From Qipengyuania gaetbuli (lineage in GTDB: Bacteria > Pseudomonadota > Alphaproteobacteria > Sphingomonadales > Sphingomonadaceae), in the NCBI RefSeq assembly GCF_009827315.1, contig NZ_WTYF01000004.1:1426001-1490000 (forward strand): 64,000 nt of DNA, given 5' to 3'. Position numbers and translations under genes: made by a program. This document shows positions 26,513 to 35,991 of the stretch, piece by piece (position 1 is the first letter of the stretch; each line of letters begins with the position of its first letter). The notes under the pieces are model-generated. The model saw only the letters and a list, made by a program, of their open reading frames with translations, did no database searches and was not told the origin of the DNA.

Positions 26513-27016
26513 TCAGCCCTTGATGTGCAGGACGCAGATGAGCGTGAAGAGCCGGCGTGCGGTGGCGAAATCGGTTTCCACCTTGCCTTCGAGCCGTTCG
26601 AGCAGGAGTTCGGCTGCGCGGTTGTGGACACCGCGCCGGGCCATGTCGATCGTCTCGATCTCCATCGCGGTCGCCTTGCGGATCGCCTGGTAATAGCTGT
26701 CGCAAATGGCGAAATATTCGCGGATCGGACGGCGGAAGCGCGCAAGGCCGAGCAGGAGTTCTTCCACCATCACGCCATCGGTATTGGCCACGGTCATCAG
26801 CAACCGCCCGTCACGCACAGCCAGCTTGAGGTGGTAGGGGCCCGTCGCCCCGCGCTCGACCGCGCGCAGCGGCTTGAACGTATTGTCCTCGATCAGGTCG
26901 AAGATCGCGATCCGGCGTTCCTGCTCGATATCCGCATTGCGCCAGATGATCGTCTCTTCGTCGAGATCGATCTGCGCGATGCGATAATCGGTGGAGGTGC
27001 TGGCGGATTCGGTCAT
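26513..27016 (-). CDS. UPF0262 family protein
   Basis: The protein has 167 residues from the ATG at 27016 (MTESASTSTDYRI); a longer frame runs upstream over the 5' part of dnaB and is discarded. Conserved blocks include IIWRNADIEQERRIAIFDLIEDN, RLLMTVANTDG and RFRRPIREYFAICDSYYQAI. This family is restricted to alphaproteobacteria and has no established function. It is divergent from dnaB and upstream of the GH25-like gene with a three-base gap, so the two are probably co-transcribed. Confidence 0.9.
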   Translation of the reverse strand: MTESASTSTDYRIAQIDLDEETIIWRNADIEQERRIAIFDLIEDNTFKPLRAVERGATGPYHLKLAVRDGRLLMTVANTDGVMVEELLLGLARFRRPIREYFAICDSYYQAIRKATAMEIETIDMARRGVHNRAAELLLERLEGKVETDFATARRLFTLICVLHIKG

Positions 27017-27154
27017 GACTTGCAGGCCCGCTTTCGCAACTGCGACACATCGGGGCAAGGCCTCTTCGTTATTCCCGCTATCCACAAGGGCAGGCGTCGT
27101 CTTGCGGTCACACTGCGCTTGTGGCGAATCCGCCCCTCGCCCATGGTGCCGCGC

Positions 27155-28678
27155 ATGGCCGACACCGATCTCCTTTTCCGTCCCGATGATTCGACTCCTG
27201 CGCCCGAAAAGCAGGGGCAGGTGCTGCCCAGCAACATCGAGGCGGAGGCCGCGTTCCTCGGCGCGGTGCTGATCGACAACCAGGTCGTGCAGGAGCTCAA
27301 CACGCCGCTGCAGCCGCATCATTTCTACGAGCCGGTGCACCAGCGCATCTACGAACGCATCCACAAGCTGCTCGACCGCAATTCGATCGCCACGCCGGTT
27401 ACCCTGAAGCCCTATTTCGAGAGCGACGAGGCGCTCAAGCAGCTGGGCGGCGTGACCTATCTCGCCCGGCTGACGCAGGACGGACAGGGCCTGCTTGCGA
27501 CCGGCAAGCTGGCCGAACAAATCTACGACCTCGCGCTGCTGCGCGAACTGGTCCACGTCGGCCGCAACCTCGTCGAAGGAGCGCTCGACACATCGGACGA
27601 AGTCGCGCCGATGGACCGCATCAGCCAGGCCGAAGCCGATCTCTACAAGGTCGCCGAAGGCGCGACATCGGGCAGCGAGGCGCAGGATTTCCGCACCGCC
27701 GCGCTCGGCGCATTGAAGATGGTCGAGGCAGCGATCAATTCGGGCGGCCGCTTCTCGGGCAAGACGACGGGCCTCGACACGGTCAACGACAAGACCAGCG
27801 GCCTGCACAATTCCGACCTCATCATCCTCGCCGGACGTCCGGGCATGGGCAAGACGTCGCTTGCGACCAACATTGCGTTCAATGCCGCGCGGCGCCTGAT
27901 GGACGACGAGAAGCTGGGCATCGCCCGTAGCGAATCGCCAGGAGCCGCCACGGCTTTCTTCAGCCTAGAAATGAGCGCAGACCAGCTGGCCACGCGTATC
28001 CTTGCCGAAACCGCCGAAATTTCGAGCGAGAAGCTGCGTTCGGGCAAATTGAGCCGCGAAGAATTCCAGCGTCTGTCCTTCGCGAGCCAGGAACTCAACG
28101 AGCTTCCGCTCTACATCGACGACACGCCCGGCCTCACCATCGGCGCGCTGCGCACCCGCGCCCGCCGGTTGAAGCGCCGGCACGACATCGGGTTGGTCAT
28201 CGTCGACTATCTGCAGCTGCTGCAGGGTTCGGGCCGCGCGAACGACAACCGCGTGAACGAAATTTCGGAGATCAGCCGCGGATTGAAGACGCTGGCCAAG
28301 GAACTCAACGTTCCCGTCATCGCGCTATCGCAGCTGAGCCGTGCGGTGGAACAGCGCGAGGACAAGCGCCCCCAGCTTTCGGACCTGCGCGAATCCGGCT
28401 CGATCGAGCAGGATGCCGACATGGTGTGGTTCATCTTCCGCGCCGAATATTACCACAACGCGCTGAAGCCCGACACGCCGGACGAGACCAGCAGCGAAGA
28501 CGTGCGCCAGAAATATGCCGACTGGGAAGCGCGGCATCTCGAACTGGTGAACCGCGCGACGCTGATCGTCGCCAAGCAGCGTCACGGTTCGACCGGCAAC
28601 GTGCCGCTGCTGTTCCAGAGCGAATTCACCAAGTTCACCTCGCCCGAACTGCGCGGTGGCTACGACGACTACGAATAG
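27155..28678 (+). CDS. dnaB: Replicative DNA helicase DnaB
   Basis: The start at 27155 (MADTDLLFRPD) gives 507 residues; an ATG four codons earlier is also in frame. The N-terminal primase-binding domain (PSNIEAEAAFLGAVLIDN) is followed by the RecA-type core with Walker A GRPGMGKTS, the Walker B-like IVDYLQLLQ, and the C-terminal QRHGSTGNVPLLF Arg-finger region. The hexamer unwinds DNA at replication forks. The Walker A region carries a short insert (GIARSESPGAATAF), which is usual in alphaproteobacteria. It converges with the phospholipase D gene with only 3 bases between. Confidence 0.97.
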   Translation: MADTDLLFRPDDSTPAPEKQGQVLPSNIEAEAAFLGAVLIDNQVVQELNTPLQPHHFYEPVHQRIYERIHKLLDRNSIATPVTLKPYFESDEALKQLGGVTYLARLTQDGQGLLATGKLAEQIYDLALLRELVHVGRNLVEGALDTSDEVAPMDRISQAEADLYKVAEGATSGSEAQDFRTAALGALKMVEAAINSGGRFSGKTTGLDTVNDKTSGLHNSDLIILAGRPGMGKTSLATNIAFNAARRLMDDEKLGIARSESPGAATAFFSLEMSADQLATRILAETAEISSEKLRSGKLSREEFQRLSFASQELNELPLYIDDTPGLTIGALRTRARRLKRRHDIGLVIVDYLQLLQGSGRANDNRVNEISEISRGLKTLAKELNVPVIALSQLSRAVEQREDKRPQLSDLRESGSIEQDADMVWFIFRAEYYHNALKPDTPDETSSEDVRQKYADWEARHLELVNRATLIVAKQRHGSTGNVPLLFQSEFTKFTSPELRGGYDDYE

Positions 28679-28681
28679 CGG

Positions 28682-29869
28682 CTAGATGCCGAGGTTTAGG
28701 CGCCGGGTCACGGTGTAGTCGATCACCGACACCAGCACCCAGCCTGCCGACCAGCGGATGCGGTTCCAGATAGTGGCACGCTTGCGGTGCAGTTCGGGCG
28801 TTATCCGTTCCGACGCGGCATAGTGCGTTTCGAGGAACGCGCGCATCCTGTCCGCCAGCGCCCTGTCCTCGATCCGGAGCATGATCTCCAGATTGAGATA
28901 GAGGCTGCGCATGTCGAAATTGGCGCTGCCAAGATAGACCGCATCGTTGAGCACGATGAGTTTCGTGTGCAGCTTGCAGGGCGTGAATTCCCAGATCTTC
29001 GCGCCGCGCTTCAGCAGGTAATTGTAGAGCGACCGCGTTGCGCCGAGAGTGGCGCCGTTATCGCTCTTCGCGGCCATCAGCAGGCGCGTCTGTCCTTTTC
29101 GCGCTACCCGCGCGATACGGCGCAGCAGCGTGTAGGGCGGCGAGAAATAGGCCATGAAGATGTCGAGCTTCTCGCCTTCGACCAGGTCGCGGGTGACGGA
29201 TCGCGCCCAGGTAGACAGGCCTCGGGTCGGACCGCCGACCAGCCAGCGCGCCTCTCCGTCCTCCGACTTCCACGACCAGTCGCGCACCGTGTGCCGGATC
29301 GCCCGGAAATGGGCGTGCTCGTTCTCGGTCCAGCCGCGCAGCTTGGCAAACCACCGCGACAGCCCTTCCACCGCGTCGCCTTCGAGCAGGATGGCAAGGT
29401 CGTTCCAGCCATTGGCCTCGGGCGGGGCGAAATAGTCGTCCTCGATATTGAAGCCGCCGAACATGGCGCGCTCGCCGTCGGCGATGACCATCTTCTGGTG
29501 GTTGCGGATGAGATAGCGGAAGCCCAGGCGCGGGCTGAAATAGTGATAGCGGCCACCCGCCTCGCTCAACGGTTTCAGGAACTCGTCCTTGGCCGAAGCA
29601 CCGAACCGGTCGATGATCAGCGTGACGTCGACCCCGCGCGAGGCGGCTTCGCACAAGGCATCGCGCAGGCTGGTCGAGACCTCGTCCTCGGCAAAGATGT
29701 AGAAGCAGACGTCGAGCGTTTCGCGCGCCGACGCAACGAGTTCGAGCAGCGCATCGCGGCGATCCTTGCCGGCGGGGAAAAAGGTCAGCGACTGGCCCTG
29801 CGCCTCGGCCGAGAAGGGCGGCGGGTCGGTATATCCGCTTGCGGCGGGCACTGTCGCTTGCTCGGCCAT
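28682..29869 (-). CDS. Phospholipase D-like protein (cardiolipin synthase type)
   Basis: The 395-residue protein has two HKD motifs: NHQKMVIADGERAMFGGFNIEDDY and HTKLIVLNDAVYLGSANFDMRSL, each with His, Lys and the following Asp and Gly-Ser/Asn. The opening segment (TFFPAGKDRRDALLELVASA) is typical of ClsB-like enzymes. The C-terminus has a hydrophobic helix (AGWVLVSVIDYTV). It likely forms cardiolipin from phosphatidylglycerol or related lipids at the inner membrane. It has no long N-terminal membrane domain, which is why I call it ClsB-like and not ClsA. Confidence 0.85.
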   Translation of the reverse strand: MAEQATVPAASGYTDPPPFSAEAQGQSLTFFPAGKDRRDALLELVASARETLDVCFYIFAEDEVSTSLRDALCEAASRGVDVTLIIDRFGASAKDEFLKPLSEAGGRYHYFSPRLGFRYLIRNHQKMVIADGERAMFGGFNIEDDYFAPPEANGWNDLAILLEGDAVEGLSRWFAKLRGWTENEHAHFRAIRHTVRDWSWKSEDGEARWLVGGPTRGLSTWARSVTRDLVEGEKLDIFMAYFSPPYTLLRRIARVARKGQTRLLMAAKSDNGATLGATRSLYNYLLKRGAKIWEFTPCKLHTKLIVLNDAVYLGSANFDMRSLYLNLEIMLRIEDRALADRMRAFLETHYAASERITPELHRKRATIWNRIRWSAGWVLVSVIDYTVTRRLNLGI

Positions 29870-29910
29870 GCAGCGCCAGCCTTAGCGCGGGTCGCGCGCG
29901 GCGCAAATTC

Positions 29911-29939
29911 TTGACCTTTCGCCCCCGGCAGCCTATCTG
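29911..29939 (+). promoter_or_regulatory. rpoZ: Sigma-70-type promoter for rpoZ
   Basis: TTGACC (29911-29916) and TATCTG (29934-29939) are separated by 17 bases, about 43 bases upstream of the rpoZ ATG. It is the best-formed promoter in this gap. Confidence 0.5.
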
Positions 29940-29981
29940 GCCCGCTTTCCCGGAATCACTTGATTTACATCGGAGTGCCCA

Positions 29982-30326
29982 ATGGCGCGCGTTACCGTCG
30001 AAGACTGCGTAGACAAGATCCCCAACCGTTTCGATCTCGTGCTGCTCGCTGCCCAGCGTGCGCGTGAAATTTCCGGCGGTGCGGAACTGACCATCGATCG
30101 CGATCGCGACAAGAACCCGGTCGTCGCCCTGCGCGAGATCGCCGAACAGACGATCAAGCCCAAGGACCTCCAGGAAGCTGCCGTCACCAACCTGCAGAAG
30201 ATCCTGCCGGACGACGACGACGAAATGGATGAAATCGGTTCGCTCAGCCAGTCGGCAGAAGCCCTGCGCATCACCGCCTCGGCTCCGACCCGCTCGACCT
30301 CCATCGGCGCCGACTACGACGGCTAA
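29982..30326 (+). CDS. rpoZ: DNA-directed RNA polymerase omega subunit
   Basis: The 114-residue protein begins [20 protein letters not shown], continues [16 protein letters not shown] and [15 protein letters not shown], the full omega signature that wraps the beta-prime C-terminus. The C-terminal half has an acidic patch ([11 protein letters not shown]). Omega helps assemble RNA polymerase and is the ppGpp site in many proteobacteria. A strong terminator follows at 30356. Confidence 0.97.
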   Translation: MARVTVEDCVDKIPNRFDLVLLAAQRAREISGGAELTIDRDRDKNPVVALREIAEQTIKPKDLQEAAVTNLQKILPDDDDEMDEIGSLSQSAEALRITASAPTRSTSIGADYDG

Positions 30327-30355
30327 CCGACTGGAACATTGCCGGAAACCAGTTG

Positions 30356-30382
30356 AAAGGCCGCCCTTCGGGGCGGCCTTTT
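30356..30382 (+). terminator. Intrinsic terminator of rpoZ
   Basis: An 11-bp stem (AAAGGCCGCCC / GGGCGGCCTTT) with a TTCG tetraloop is followed by a T run. It lies 29 bases after the rpoZ stop. Confidence 0.9.
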
Positions 30383-30433
30383 GCGTTGCAGGCCCAGACG
30401 CGCCACAATAAGGCGCGTGTAACAGGAGGGCCT

Positions 30434-31624
30434 ATGAGCGAGATCGGGGAAGCGCTGGGGACCGCCGTGGAAGGCGGGCTCTTCGCGCGCGTTGTCGGCG
30501 GCGGCAAGGGTAACGGCCCCAGGGAAGGCCAGCCGCTGAAGAAGGGTCATTTCGCCGAGGACGTCTGCCTCAATTGCGGCACCGCGCTGGTCGGGGCACA
30601 TTGCCACAGCTGCGGGCAGCAGGCGCACCTCCACCGGACCATCGGCGCTTTCCTCCATGACCTGCTGCACGGTGCGCTGCATTTCGACGGCAAGACCTGG
30701 CGCACCCTGCCGATGCTGATGTTCAAGCCCGGCGAACTCACCCGCCGTTACATCGAAGGCGAACGCGCGCGGTTCGTTTCGCCCATGGGCCTGTTCCTTT
30801 TCTCGATCTTCCTGATGTTCGCGGTCTTCCAACTCGCCGGCATCAGCACGCCCACGGATATCCAGGGCGATACCGGCGCCCAGATGCGCGAACTCGCGGC
30901 GTCGGAAATTGCCAAGGTGGAAGAGCGGCAAGCATCGCTGGAACAGGATCTCAAGCAGCCCGACCTCGACCCGGCGGAAAGGCAGCGCGTCCAGCAGCAA
31001 CTTGCAGAGACGAAGGAGCAGCTCGACGCCATCCACCTCGCGGAAGAGCAGGTCCCGTTCCTGAAGAAGGCAGCACGGCCGGATAGTGACAAGGCAGCCG
31101 CCGGGGGGCCGTCCGTCGCTGCGAACCCGGACGGTTCGACCGACGTCATGCTGGACGAGGACGAGGATCTCAGGATGAACGTCGGCGTCTCGGACATCGA
31201 GTGGATCGACAATGCGCTCGACAAGTGGCGGACCAACCCGGGCCTAATGCTCTACAAGCTACAGACGAATTTCTACAAGTTCAGCTGGCTGCTGATCCCG
31301 CTATCAGTGCCCTTCGTCTGGCTGCTGTTCGCATGGAAATGGCGCTTCGGAGCCTACGATCATGCGATCTTCGTGACTTATTCGCTCAGCTTCATGTCCT
31401 TGCTGACGCTCACGGTCACATTGCTGGGACTGGCCGGAGCGCCGCAGGCCCTGATATACGCGGGAAGCCTGCTGATCCCGCCGATCCACATCTACAAACA
31501 CCTGCGCGGGGCCTACGGTCTGTCACGGTTCAGCGCCTTGTGGCGTTTTTCAGTACTCTCGCTCTTCATCATGGTGGTGCTGCTGATCTTCCTACAGCTC
31601 CTCCTACTGCTCGGAGCCTTCTGA
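30434..31624 (+). CDS. DUF3667 membrane protein
   Basis: The 396-residue protein starts after AGGAGGG. A zinc-ribbon-like pair CLNC..CHSC (Cys45, 48, 57, 60) is followed by the DUF3667 signature HRTIGAFLHDLLHGALHFDGKTWRTLPMLMFKPGELTRRYIEGERARFVSPM, a membrane helix, then a long charged coiled-coil loop (about 150-250, AEERQASLEQDL), and three more hydrophobic segments near the C-terminus. The family has no known function. It is preceded by the rpoZ terminator and ends 13 bases before the next gene on the other strand. Confidence 0.88.
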   Translation: MSEIGEALGTAVEGGLFARVVGGGKGNGPREGQPLKKGHFAEDVCLNCGTALVGAHCHSCGQQAHLHRTIGAFLHDLLHGALHFDGKTWRTLPMLMFKPGELTRRYIEGERARFVSPMGLFLFSIFLMFAVFQLAGISTPTDIQGDTGAQMRELAASEIAKVEERQASLEQDLKQPDLDPAERQRVQQQLAETKEQLDAIHLAEEQVPFLKKAARPDSDKAAAGGPSVAANPDGSTDVMLDEDEDLRMNVGVSDIEWIDNALDKWRTNPGLMLYKLQTNFYKFSWLLIPLSVPFVWLLFAWKWRFGAYDHAIFVTYSLSFMSLLTLTVTLLGLAGAPQALIYAGSLLIPPIHIYKHLRGAYGLSRFSALWRFSVLSLFIMVVLLIFLQLLLLLGAF

Positions 31625-31637
31625 CCCCTGCTGGAAG

Positions 31638-32033
31638 TTAGGTAGCGGTACAGGGATACTTGCGCTTGAGCGCCAGCAGCCACGCCCGTTCGAGCGTCAG
31701 TTTGCTACGCGTTTCCTGTCCCAGCGCCCCCAGCATGGCGAGGACCTGCGAGACGCTGAGCCCCTTCTTCCGCTCGGCATCGGACACGCAATAGAGCGGA
31801 TTACCGGTTTTCGAGGCCGCTGCATTGGCCTGGCGAGCGCTGGCACCGGCATCCTTCATTTGCGCTTCCATCGATTTGGCCCGCTTGTCGAACAAGGCCC
31901 GGAAGCCTTTCTTCTCTAGCTCGACAGCAGTTGAATAGAAGTCTTCCGCATTAACGCTGGCCGATGCCCCGGCAGCAAGCGGTGCCGCCATTGCCAGCGA
32001 CCCAAGGCAAAGAAGAATAGAGCTGCCACGCAT
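31638..32033 (-). CDS. Secreted hypothetical protein, possible Rap1a/Tai-like
   Basis: The 131-residue protein has a signal peptide (MRGSSILLCLGSLAMAAPLAAGASA). The mature part has one N-terminal helix region (EKKGFRALFDKRAKSMEAQMKDA) and ends YCVSDAERKKGLSVSQVLAML with a terminal RKYPC, so two Cys residues bracket the C-terminal domain. That pattern resembles Rap1a/Tai-type immunity proteins, but no effector gene lies nearby. The identification is tentative. It sits downstream of the ftsH terminator. Confidence 0.5.
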   Translation of the reverse strand: MRGSSILLCLGSLAMAAPLAAGASASVNAEDFYSTAVELEKKGFRALFDKRAKSMEAQMKDAGASARQANAAASKTGNPLYCVSDAERKKGLSVSQVLAMLGALGQETRSKLTLERAWLLALKRKYPCTAT

Positions 32034-32040
32034 AGAACAA

Positions 32041-32068
32041 CGCCCTCCCGTCAGGTGACGGAAGGGCG
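32041..32068 (-). terminator. Hairpin terminator of ftsH
   Basis: A long hairpin (CGCCCT-C-CCGTC / GACGG-A-AGGGCG, AGGT loop, one C-A mismatch) lies 29 bases after the ftsH stop. Read on the minus strand it is followed by TTGTTCT, a weak T-tract. Confidence 0.6.
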
Positions 32069-32096
32069 CTATCGGTCTGAATGTTAACGGGTCCTG

Positions 32097-34061
32097 TCAG
32101 GCACCCTGAGGTGCCGTGCCGCCGCCGAACTTCTTGCCGGCCTTGGGGATGGCACTGCCGGCAACCGGCGCAACCTTGACCGGACCGCTCGGCTGGTCGG
32201 GACGGTCGATCTTGCCGTCCTTCATCAGCTGGTCGATTTCCTCGCCCGTTAGCGTCTCGTATTCGAGCAGGGCCTGCGCCAGCAGGTGGAGCTTGTCCTC
32301 CTGGGTGGTAAGCACTTCCTGCGCGCGCTTCAGCCCGCCTTCGACCAGCGACTTGATCTCTGCGTCGATCAGCTTGTTAGTCTCCGCGCCGGCCATCGTC
32401 CGCTGGGTCGAACCCATGCCGAGATAGCCTTCCTGGCTCGCTTCGTACTGCAAGGGGCCGAGCTTGTCGCTCATGCCCCACTTGGTGACCATGTTGCGTG
32501 CAAGGTCGGTGGCATACTGGATGTCTCCGCTCGCGCCGCTCGACACCTTGTCATGGCCGAAAATGATTTCCTCGGCCACGCGGCCGCCCATGGCGACAGC
32601 GAGGTTCGCGTGCATCTTGTCGCGGTGGTACGAGTAATTGTCGCGTTCCGGCAGACGCATGACCATGCCCAGCGCACGGCCGCGCGGAATGATGGTCGCC
32701 TTGTGGATGGGATCGGATGCCGGTTCGTTGATCGAGACGAGCGCGTGGCCAGCTTCGTGATAGGCGGTCATCTTCTTCTCGTCTTCGGTCATGACCATGG
32801 AGCGGCGTTCCGCGCCCATCATGACCTTGTCCTTGGCATCCTCGAATTCCTGCATCGCGACGAGACGCTTGTTGCGGCGTGCGGCCAGCAGGGCGGCCTC
32901 GTTGCACAGGTTCGCAAGATCGGCGCCCGAGAAGCCAGGAGTACCGCGCGCGATGGTGCGCGGGTTTACGTCGGGTGCGAGCGGAAGCTTGCGCATGTGC
33001 ACGGCAAGGATCTTCTCGCGTCCGTCGATGTCGGGGACGGGGACCACGACCTGGCGATCGAAACGGCCCGGACGCAGCAGCGCAGGGTCGAGCACATCGG
33101 GACGGTTGGTCGCCGCGATGATGATGATGCCCTCGTTGGCTTCGAAACCGTCCATCTCGACCAGCAACTGGTTCAGCGTCTGCTCGCGTTCGTCATTCGA
33201 ATTGCCGAGGCCGTGGCCGCGGCTGCGGCCGACGGCGTCGATTTCGTCGATGAAGACGATGCAGGGCGCGTTCTTCTTGGCCTGTTCGAACATGTCGCGC
33301 ACGCGGCTTGCGCCAACGCCGACGAACATTTCGACGAAGTCAGAACCCGAAATGGTGAAGAAGGGCACGCCCGCCTCGCCTGCGATCGCGCGGGCCAGCA
33401 AGGTTTTGCCAGTACCGGGCGAGCCGACCAGCAGCGCGCCCTTGGGGATCTGTCCACCAAGCTTGGAGAAGCGGCTGGGGTCCTTGAGGAATTCGACGAT
33501 CTCTTCCAGCTCCTCGCGCGCCTCGTCGATGCCGGCCACGTCGTCGAACGTGACACGGCCCTGCTTTTCGGTGAGCATCTTGGCCTTCGACTTGCCGAAG
33601 CCCATAGCGCCGCCTGCTCCGCCGCCCTTCTGGACCTGGCGCAGGGCGAAGATGGCGATGCCGAGGATCAGGACGAACGGCAGCATCTGGATCAGCGCGT
33701 AAAGGAGGATGTTCTGGCTGCCGGAATCGCGGCCCGAATACTGGACCCCGTTTTCATCGAGCAGCTTGGGCAGCGAGGTATCGCTGGCGACCGGAATGGT
33801 GCTGAAAGCCTCGCCTTCCTTGGTCACGCCGACGATCTGTTCTTCGGAAATCTCGACCGACTTCACGTCGCCCGCAGCCACCCGCTCCTTGAAGTCGGAA
33901 TAGAGCAGGGGCGTACCGCTGCCGCCGCTCGAATTGCCGAACATCGAGACGACCAGCAACAGGCCGAGGAACACGCCGCCCCAGACGAAGAGGCTCTTGA
34001 TCCACGGATTGGGGCCGTTGCCCTCCGGATCGGGCTGCTGGTCCTGATTCTGATCGCGCAT
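32097..34061 (-). CDS. ftsH: ATP-dependent zinc metalloprotease FtsH
   Basis: The 654-residue protein has two N-terminal membrane helices (about 23-41 and 118-140) flanking a periplasmic domain. It then has the AAA+ module with Walker [12 protein letters not shown], Walker [11 protein letters not shown] and the SRH ([20 protein letters not shown]), and the M41 protease with zinc motif HEAGHALV. FtsH hexamers degrade membrane and regulatory proteins such as sigma-32 and LpxC. It stands alone with its own terminator. Confidence 0.98.
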   Translation of the reverse strand: MRDQNQDQQPDPEGNGPNPWIKSLFVWGGVFLGLLLVVSMFGNSSGGSGTPLLYSDFKERVAAGDVKSVEISEEQIVGVTKEGEAFSTIPVASDTSLPKLLDENGVQYSGRDSGSQNILLYALIQMLPFVLILGIAIFALRQVQKGGGAGGAMGFGKSKAKMLTEKQGRVTFDDVAGIDEAREELEEIVEFLKDPSRFSKLGGQIPKGALLVGSPGTGKTLLARAIAGEAGVPFFTISGSDFVEMFVGVGASRVRDMFEQAKKNAPCIVFIDEIDAVGRSRGHGLGNSNDEREQTLNQLLVEMDGFEANEGIIIIAATNRPDVLDPALLRPGRFDRQVVVPVPDIDGREKILAVHMRKLPLAPDVNPRTIARGTPGFSGADLANLCNEAALLAARRNKRLVAMQEFEDAKDKVMMGAERRSMVMTEDEKKMTAYHEAGHALVSINEPASDPIHKATIIPRGRALGMVMRLPERDNYSYHRDKMHANLAVAMGGRVAEEIIFGHDKVSSGASGDIQYATDLARNMVTKWGMSDKLGPLQYEASQEGYLGMGSTQRTMAGAETNKLIDAEIKSLVEGGLKRAQEVLTTQEDKLHLLAQALLEYETLTGEEIDQLMKDGKIDRPDQPSGPVKVAPVAGSAIPKAGKKFGGGTAPQGA

Positions 34062-34141
34062 TGCGGCATTCCTTTCAACGTATCCCGGAATGTAGGATGG
34101 CGCTGGTGAATGGCAAGTTTAGACCATCTGCCGGGCAGCGC

Positions 34142-34783
34142 CTAATTTCGATTACACTCTTCGACTGCGTAGGCCCTGCAGAAGACCTCGACCGCGCCGT
34201 CGATTCGCTGGCGGTCGCGCACCGGATCGGCCGGAAAACCGAACCGCCGTTCGAGGTCGCCCATGCCCTTGCACATGGAGGCGAACTGTTCGACCGCGAG
34301 GTCGATATCATCGATCTCCACCTCGCCCGCCTCTTTCATCACGCCGAGCAGGCCGGAAAAGGCCGCCTTCATCCGGTGCGGGCCGGCAGCAAGGAATGCC
34401 GCGCCGATGGCCGGTTCGTGCTCGGTTTCGGCGGCGATGCGCCGCTCGAACTGGACCATCTCCGGCCGCGAAAGGAAGGCCATCATCGCCTCGCCGATGG
34501 CGGTCAGGCGCTGGCGCAGCGTGCCCGACGGCGAGGGCTGCACCGCAAAGGCTGACCGCATACGTTCACATTCGGCCTCTACCGCTGCAGTGAACAGGCC
34601 GCGTTTGTCGCCGAACTGGTTGTAGATGGTGACCTTGGACACATCGGCCTCTGCAGCCACGTGCTCGATCGCGGTCGCGGCATAGCCATGCTCGAAAAAG
34701 GCGCGGGTCGCGGCCGCAAGAATCGCCTCGCGCTTGGCAGTGCTGACTGGCCGGCCAGCCTTCTTCGCTTTCGCAGTTGACAA
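34142..34783 (-). CDS. TetR-family regulator of the adjacent ABC efflux operon
   Basis: The 213-residue protein begins at a TTG (34783), as no ATG or GTG is available before the HTH. The HTH is AKREAILAAATRAFFEHGYAATAIEHVAAEADVSKVTIYNQFGDKRGLF. The C-terminal domain is AefR-like (MMAFLSRPEMVQFERRIAAETE). TetR proteins usually repress a divergent efflux operon until ligand binds. It is directly divergent from the ABC operon at 34858, and two tandem palindromes lie in the promoter gap immediately next to its start codon, so autoregulation and operon repression are likely. Confidence 0.93.
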   Translation of the reverse strand: MSTAKAKKAGRPVSTAKREAILAAATRAFFEHGYAATAIEHVAAEADVSKVTIYNQFGDKRGLFTAAVEAECERMRSAFAVQPSPSGTLRQRLTAIGEAMMAFLSRPEMVQFERRIAAETEHEPAIGAAFLAAGPHRMKAAFSGLLGVMKEAGEVEIDDIDLAVEQFASMCKGMGDLERRFGFPADPVRDRQRIDGAVEVFCRAYAVEECNRN

Positions 34784-34825
34784 AGTGAACGGTCCCGTTC
34801 AGTTGAACGCCTGCGTTCACTAATG
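34777..34825. promoter_or_regulatory. Divergent TetR operator with tandem palindromes
   Basis: Two identical-form palindromes, TGAACG-GTCC-CGTTCA (34786-34801) and TGAACG-CCTG-CGTTCA (34804-34819), lie 18 bases apart. A TTGACA box (34777-34782) on the plus strand precedes the first, and on the minus strand TTGCCT (34848-34843) and CATTAG (34825-34820) flank the second. The palindromes therefore cover the likely promoter elements in both directions. They are the best candidate binding sites for the adjacent TetR protein. Confidence 0.75.
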
Positions 34826-34857
34826 GACGAGTCGCAGCAGAAAGGCAAGAAAGCGCC

Positions 34858-35991
34858 GTGATCTGGATTGCCATCCGCATGCTGACCGGGGACGCGCAGA
34901 AGTTCTACGGGCTGGTCTTCGGGATTGCGTTCTCCACCCTGCTCATCACCCAGCAGCTGACGATATTCGTCAATCTGATCGAGCGCGGGGCGAGCGGCGT
35001 CTACAATGTGTCGAGCGCCGATGTGTGGGTCATGGACCCCGTCAGCCGCACAACAGACGTTGCCTATGCGATGCCTTCGACCGCGCTCGACAAGGTGCGC
35101 GGCGTGCCCGGCGTCGAATGGGCCGTGCCGCACCTCAGGGCACAGGCAAGCGTGCGCACGAAGGATGGCGACCTTGAAGGCGTGGCGGTCATCGGCGTCG
35201 ACGATGCGACGCTGATCGGCCTTCCCAAGGCGATGGTCGAAGGTTCGCCCGACGTGCTTTCGCAGCCCGACAGCGTGATCATCGACGACGTTGGCACAAC
35301 GCGCATGTTTCCCGACCAGTCGCCGATCGGCGAAAGGCTCGAACTCAACGACCAGCGCGCGGTGGTGCGCGGGATTGCCGATGCGATCCCCAGCTTCACC
35401 AGCACGGTGGTGCTCTACACAAAGTACAGCAGGGCGCTGAATTTCGTGCCGGGGACGCGCAATCGCCTGTCCTTCGTGCTCGTCGGCGCGGAAGACCCCG
35501 CGCAGGCCAAGGCCCTGTCCGAACGGATCGAGCGCGAGACCGGCCTCAAGGCCCAGACGCGTGACGAATTCGCGCGCGACGGGGTGCAATTCATCATCGA
35601 GAACACCGGCATTCCGCTGAACTTCGGGATCACGGTGGCGCTCGGCTTCATCGTCGGGGTGGCGATCGTCGGCCTCACCTTCAGCCTGTTCATCCGCGAC
35701 AACATCAAGCAGTTCGGCGCGCTCAAGGCGATCGGCGTCACGAACCGGAAGATCCGGCGGATGGTCATAGCCCAGGCGGGACTGGTCGGGATCACCGGCT
35801 ACGGCCTCGGGGTCCTCGGCACGATTGCCTTCATCTGGAGCTTTTCGGCCAACCCGACCTTCAAGGGTTTTTACATCCCCTGGCAGATCCCGCTCATCAG
35901 CCTTGCGGCAGTCGCGCTCATACTCGCGCTGACCGGCTGGCTGGCGCTGCGCAACGTGCTCAAGACCGAACCTGCGGCGGTGTTCCGCTGA
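34858..35991 (+). CDS. FtsX-type ABC transporter permease
   Basis: The GTG at 34858 starts a 377-residue protein. One N-terminal membrane helix (about 16-38) is followed by a periplasmic MacB-like domain (about 40-250) and a C-terminal three-helix FtsX domain: FGITVALGFIVGVAIVGLTF, RDNIKQFGALKAIGVTNRKIRRM (coupling helix), and two more helices. It is the membrane half of a tripartite pump like DevC or MacB, but with the ATPase as a separate gene. The stop overlaps the ATPase start (TGATG). Confidence 0.9.
   Translation: MIWIAIRMLTGDAQKFYGLVFGIAFSTLLITQQLTIFVNLIERGASGVYNVSSADVWVMDPVSRTTDVAYAMPSTALDKVRGVPGVEWAVPHLRAQASVRTKDGDLEGVAVIGVDDATLIGLPKAMVEGSPDVLSQPDSVIIDDVGTTRMFPDQSPIGERLELNDQRAVVRGIADAIPSFTSTVVLYTKYSRALNFVPGTRNRLSFVLVGAEDPAQAKALSERIERETGLKAQTRDEFARDGVQFIIENTGIPLNFGITVALGFIVGVAIVGLTFSLFIRDNIKQFGALKAIGVTNRKIRRMVIAQAGLVGITGYGLGVLGTIAFIWSFSANPTFKGFYIPWQIPLISLAAVALILALTGWLALRNVLKTEPAAVFR

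Noticed and set aside
31638..32033. Immunity protein of a toxin pair
   Set aside because: The Rap1a/Tai resemblance is weak and no effector or secretion gene lies nearby.
32286..34109. A 607-codon open frame antisense to ftsH
   Set aside because: It mirrors ftsH codons. The translation has no signal, domain or ribosome binding site.
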